64,000 nucleotides of DNA from Utricularia gibba (taxonomy: Eukaryota > Streptophyta > Magnoliopsida > Lamiales > Lentibulariaceae). Every line of letters begins with the position of its first letter. Within the stretch, counting starts at the first letter, position 1. This document shows, one piece after another, positions 61,789-64,000 of this stretch. Location of the stretch: the NCBI GenBank assembly GCA_002189035.1, contig NEEC01000020.1, forward strand, positions 1,178,001 to 1,242,000. Reading direction: 5' to 3'. Under the pieces are notes generated by a model. That model was not told the origin of the DNA, did no database searches, and was given only the letters and a program-made list of their open reading frames with translations. Made by a program: the position numbers and the translations under genes.

Positions 61789-63964
61789 ATGGAGATCGAT
61801 AAAGCAATAAGGGGTACTGGTGATAAGAGATTGAAGACGAAGTATGAAAATGCCATCTATGTAATCCAAAGAGCTCTTGCTCTCTACTCGTATGCCTCAT
61901 TTTCCCTTTGAGCTTTGAATTTTAATTGTGGCATGTGTAGTTGTTTATTGAGATTCAAGACAAAATTTTGCTTTTTTAGTAAGATTATTCTCAGTTTGTG
62001 TTCTATGCATGACATCTCCATGGGCACGACCCAAGCCGTGTCTATCTAGATTTTGGAGCTGCAATTTTGGATCATATTAGATTTGGAGTGTGTCCAGGTT
62101 GTTGACTTTGATGACCGTAACTTCTTAAGTAGATTTAAGTTTATGAATTGAAGAATCTTGAGGAAAGAAGGTGTGCAGAGCAAGCGTATTTTATTTGCAT
62201 GCTATTTGCGTAATAGAGATATGATCATCACTGGATGATGTTGGGAAAAGGAGCTGAAACATAAAGTGCTGTAAAATTAACGGCATAAGAATCAGTTCTA
62301 GTTATTGGATATTGATGTGATATTAAGTGAGCGCTGCTTTTCACATCCAAGAAACGACTTGCATTATCTCGTTGTTGTGTTTCTATATTTATATGTTGGT
62401 TAATGCAACAGAGCGAGATCCTATAGCTTACATATCCAACATGTTTCATTGTCAGCTTTGAAGGACTTGCCCTCAGCTTCAATGGTGGAAAAGATTCAAC
62501 TGTGGGTTTTAACAGACGAATCCATTACCTGTTATAAATACGAGAAAAATAGAGAAAACTACTTCCACTTGTTTTTGTGCAGGTTCTGCTGCACCTTCTT
62601 CGTGCAGGCTATTATTTGCATTTCAGAGGAGAAATTCAGTTTCCAATGAACCCTGAGACTGATGCATTCCCAATACGGACAATTTACTTTGAGAGTCCAT
62701 CTGTTTTTCCCCAAATCAACTCTTTTGCTTATGACATGGCAACAACGTATGTTGAATTTTGGGATGGAATATCCATTTTATTGGCTTTCTCTTCACTATA
62801 GCATAACCATATTATGAGTGCCACTTTCTTTCTTAGTTACAAACTGAAATTGGAAGTCATTCATCAAGATTTGAAATCTGGATTGGAAGCTCATTTAAAA
62901 GAAAATCCAGTTAGAGCTATTTTTCTTGGAGTTCGTATTGGTGATCCAACTGCGGTATATATAAAATATATTCCTCTGTTTTCCTGTTTCATTATTTGAA
63001 TGGGTAAATCATGAATTATTAGAGACTTGCGGTTTGTCACTTTTCAGGTAGGGCAAGCGCAGTTCTCCCCAAGTTCTCCTGGTTGGCCACCTTTTATGAG
63101 GGTGAATCCCATCTTGGATTGGTCGTATAGGTTTGTATCTGTTGGAAATCATAGGAGTGGATTTTCTTATATGTCACCACCATCTCTTGTTATGCATTCT
63201 CAATTGGATTAGACTCTTACCTTCCTTTGTATGTAGGGACATATGGACATTTCTCTTAACGTGCAAGGTTCAGTACTGCAGACTTTATGATCAGGGGTAG
63301 CCATACTTTATGCTTAGATGCTCTGACTTTTTTCGTTTATATGGTTTTCGATCCTTTTGGTACCACTGCGGCCTCTGTTCTTTTGTATCACTGGGGTTTC
63401 TTTTTTTCATTGAAATTTGATCCGTTTCTTACTTGTCCAGTTGTTTAAAAAAACTGCAGATACACTTCCATTGGTAGCATCCATGATACTTCTCCGAATG
63501 ATCATCTATCTGATACAACAGAAAGCGGTAAAACATACTATAAGCCTGCATATTTGCTTCATGATGGAAGGTTTGAAAGAGCTGGAAGAATGAGAAACCT
63601 CAGTTCATCTATGTTGTCTGCTGTGAACAACGGTCTTAAGTGTGAGGATTCACAGGGTAAACGTGTCATGACAGCCTCGATCATCAGTGTTGGAGATGAA
63701 ATTTTGTAATCATTCTGTACTAATTATCTCTTTCTCAAAAATTTATTTTCAACAGAGTGAGGAATGCCTTCTATTTTTTTTTTCGAATTAAGGATCTGAA
63801 AATTCAGTTCAGTTTCCATAGTTCCTGGAATTTTTTTAAATGAATTTTCGTTGATTCCATAGCTCAGATCTGGCTCTGTTGACGATTATATGGGATCCAT
63901 GCTATGTAGAAAGCTTAATTCCATTGGTTGGACTGTCTCTCATCTTGCAGTTACTCAAAATGAG
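61789..63964 (+). CDS. FAD-synthase-like protein: PAPS-reductase domain plus MoCF/MoaB-like domain (partial)
   Basis: Eight exons lie in the window: 61789-61889, 62456-62501, 62583-62746, 62837-62954, 63048-63130, 63237-63296, 63460-63705 and 63868-63964. They give the first 305 aa, in frame with GT-AG borders; the gene continues beyond the window. The N-terminal domain belongs to the PAPS-reductase/FAD-synthase fold: PP-motif 'SFNGGKDST' (41-49), '[17 protein letters not shown]', '[14 protein letters not shown]', '[20 protein letters not shown]' and '[10 protein letters not shown]'. From about residue 262 '[12 protein letters not shown]' starts a molybdopterin-binding-like (MoCF) domain, the pairing found in plant proteins usually called PAPS reductase family or FAD synthase. 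Transfer of AMP to FMN is the family's likely reaction. Exon 2 is only 46 nt, yet it carries the PP-loop. A leader intron probably ends at 61770. Confidence 0.9.
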
Positions 63965-64000
63965 GTGAATATGTGAAGCTTCCTTTCGATTTTAACATAA

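Overview
The window is nuclear DNA of a flowering plant, most likely a eudicot. The genes carry GT-AG introns, and the families are plant ones: a seed oleosin, a euAP2 factor with a miR172 site, a PP2C of the plant clade D type, and a nodulin-like MFS protein. The spaces between them are AT-rich and filled with decayed plant transposons. I see no operons, CRISPR arrays or bacterial features.

Genes, left to right: RACK1 (minus, 11779-13024, 2 exons, 326 aa); an oleosin (minus, 16700-17170, 156 aa); a euAP2 factor (minus, 38476-40527, 10 exons, 399 aa); a clade-D-type PP2C (plus, 48781-50567, 4 exons, 384 aa); a nodulin-like/MFS protein (plus, 51800-53581, 2 exons, 534 aa); and the 5' part of an FAD-synthase-like gene with PAPS-reductase and molybdopterin-binding-like domains (plus, from 61789 past the window end). 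Each has its own promoter and they do not form a pathway. The sequence gives regulatory hints for three: site II motifs before RACK1, an RY plus ABRE cluster before the oleosin, and a miR172 site in the last exon of the AP2 gene.

The rest is mobile DNA. At 1.9-10.5 kb a minus-strand hAT element is split by a MULE remnant and a copia element. At 22.6-23.4 kb there is a PIF/Harbinger remnant. At 28.5-37.3 kb sits a three-layer nest: a minus-strand copia with 351-bp LTRs and a 5-bp duplication, holding a plus-strand copia, which in turn holds a 1196-bp solo LTR with its own 5-bp duplication. At 42.2-47.2 kb is another copia, at 53.7-58.6 kb a LINE on the minus strand, and at 59-60.3 kb a gypsy gag remnant.

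Fragments of ordinary genes also occur away from any complete gene: an F-box-associated pseudogene next to three intron-separated exons of a PWP1-like WD40 gene (24.4-25.6 kb), and a possible orphan terminal exon (13.7-13.9 kb). I found no clearly undescribed system. The best leads are the adjacent gene fragments, an in-frame 78-nt intron beside the AP2 repression motif, a degenerate tandem repeat at 15.4-16.0 kb, and a 90-bp-period duplication upstream of the FAD-synthase-like gene. All exon borders were placed by hand from splice signals, reading frame and remembered family structure.
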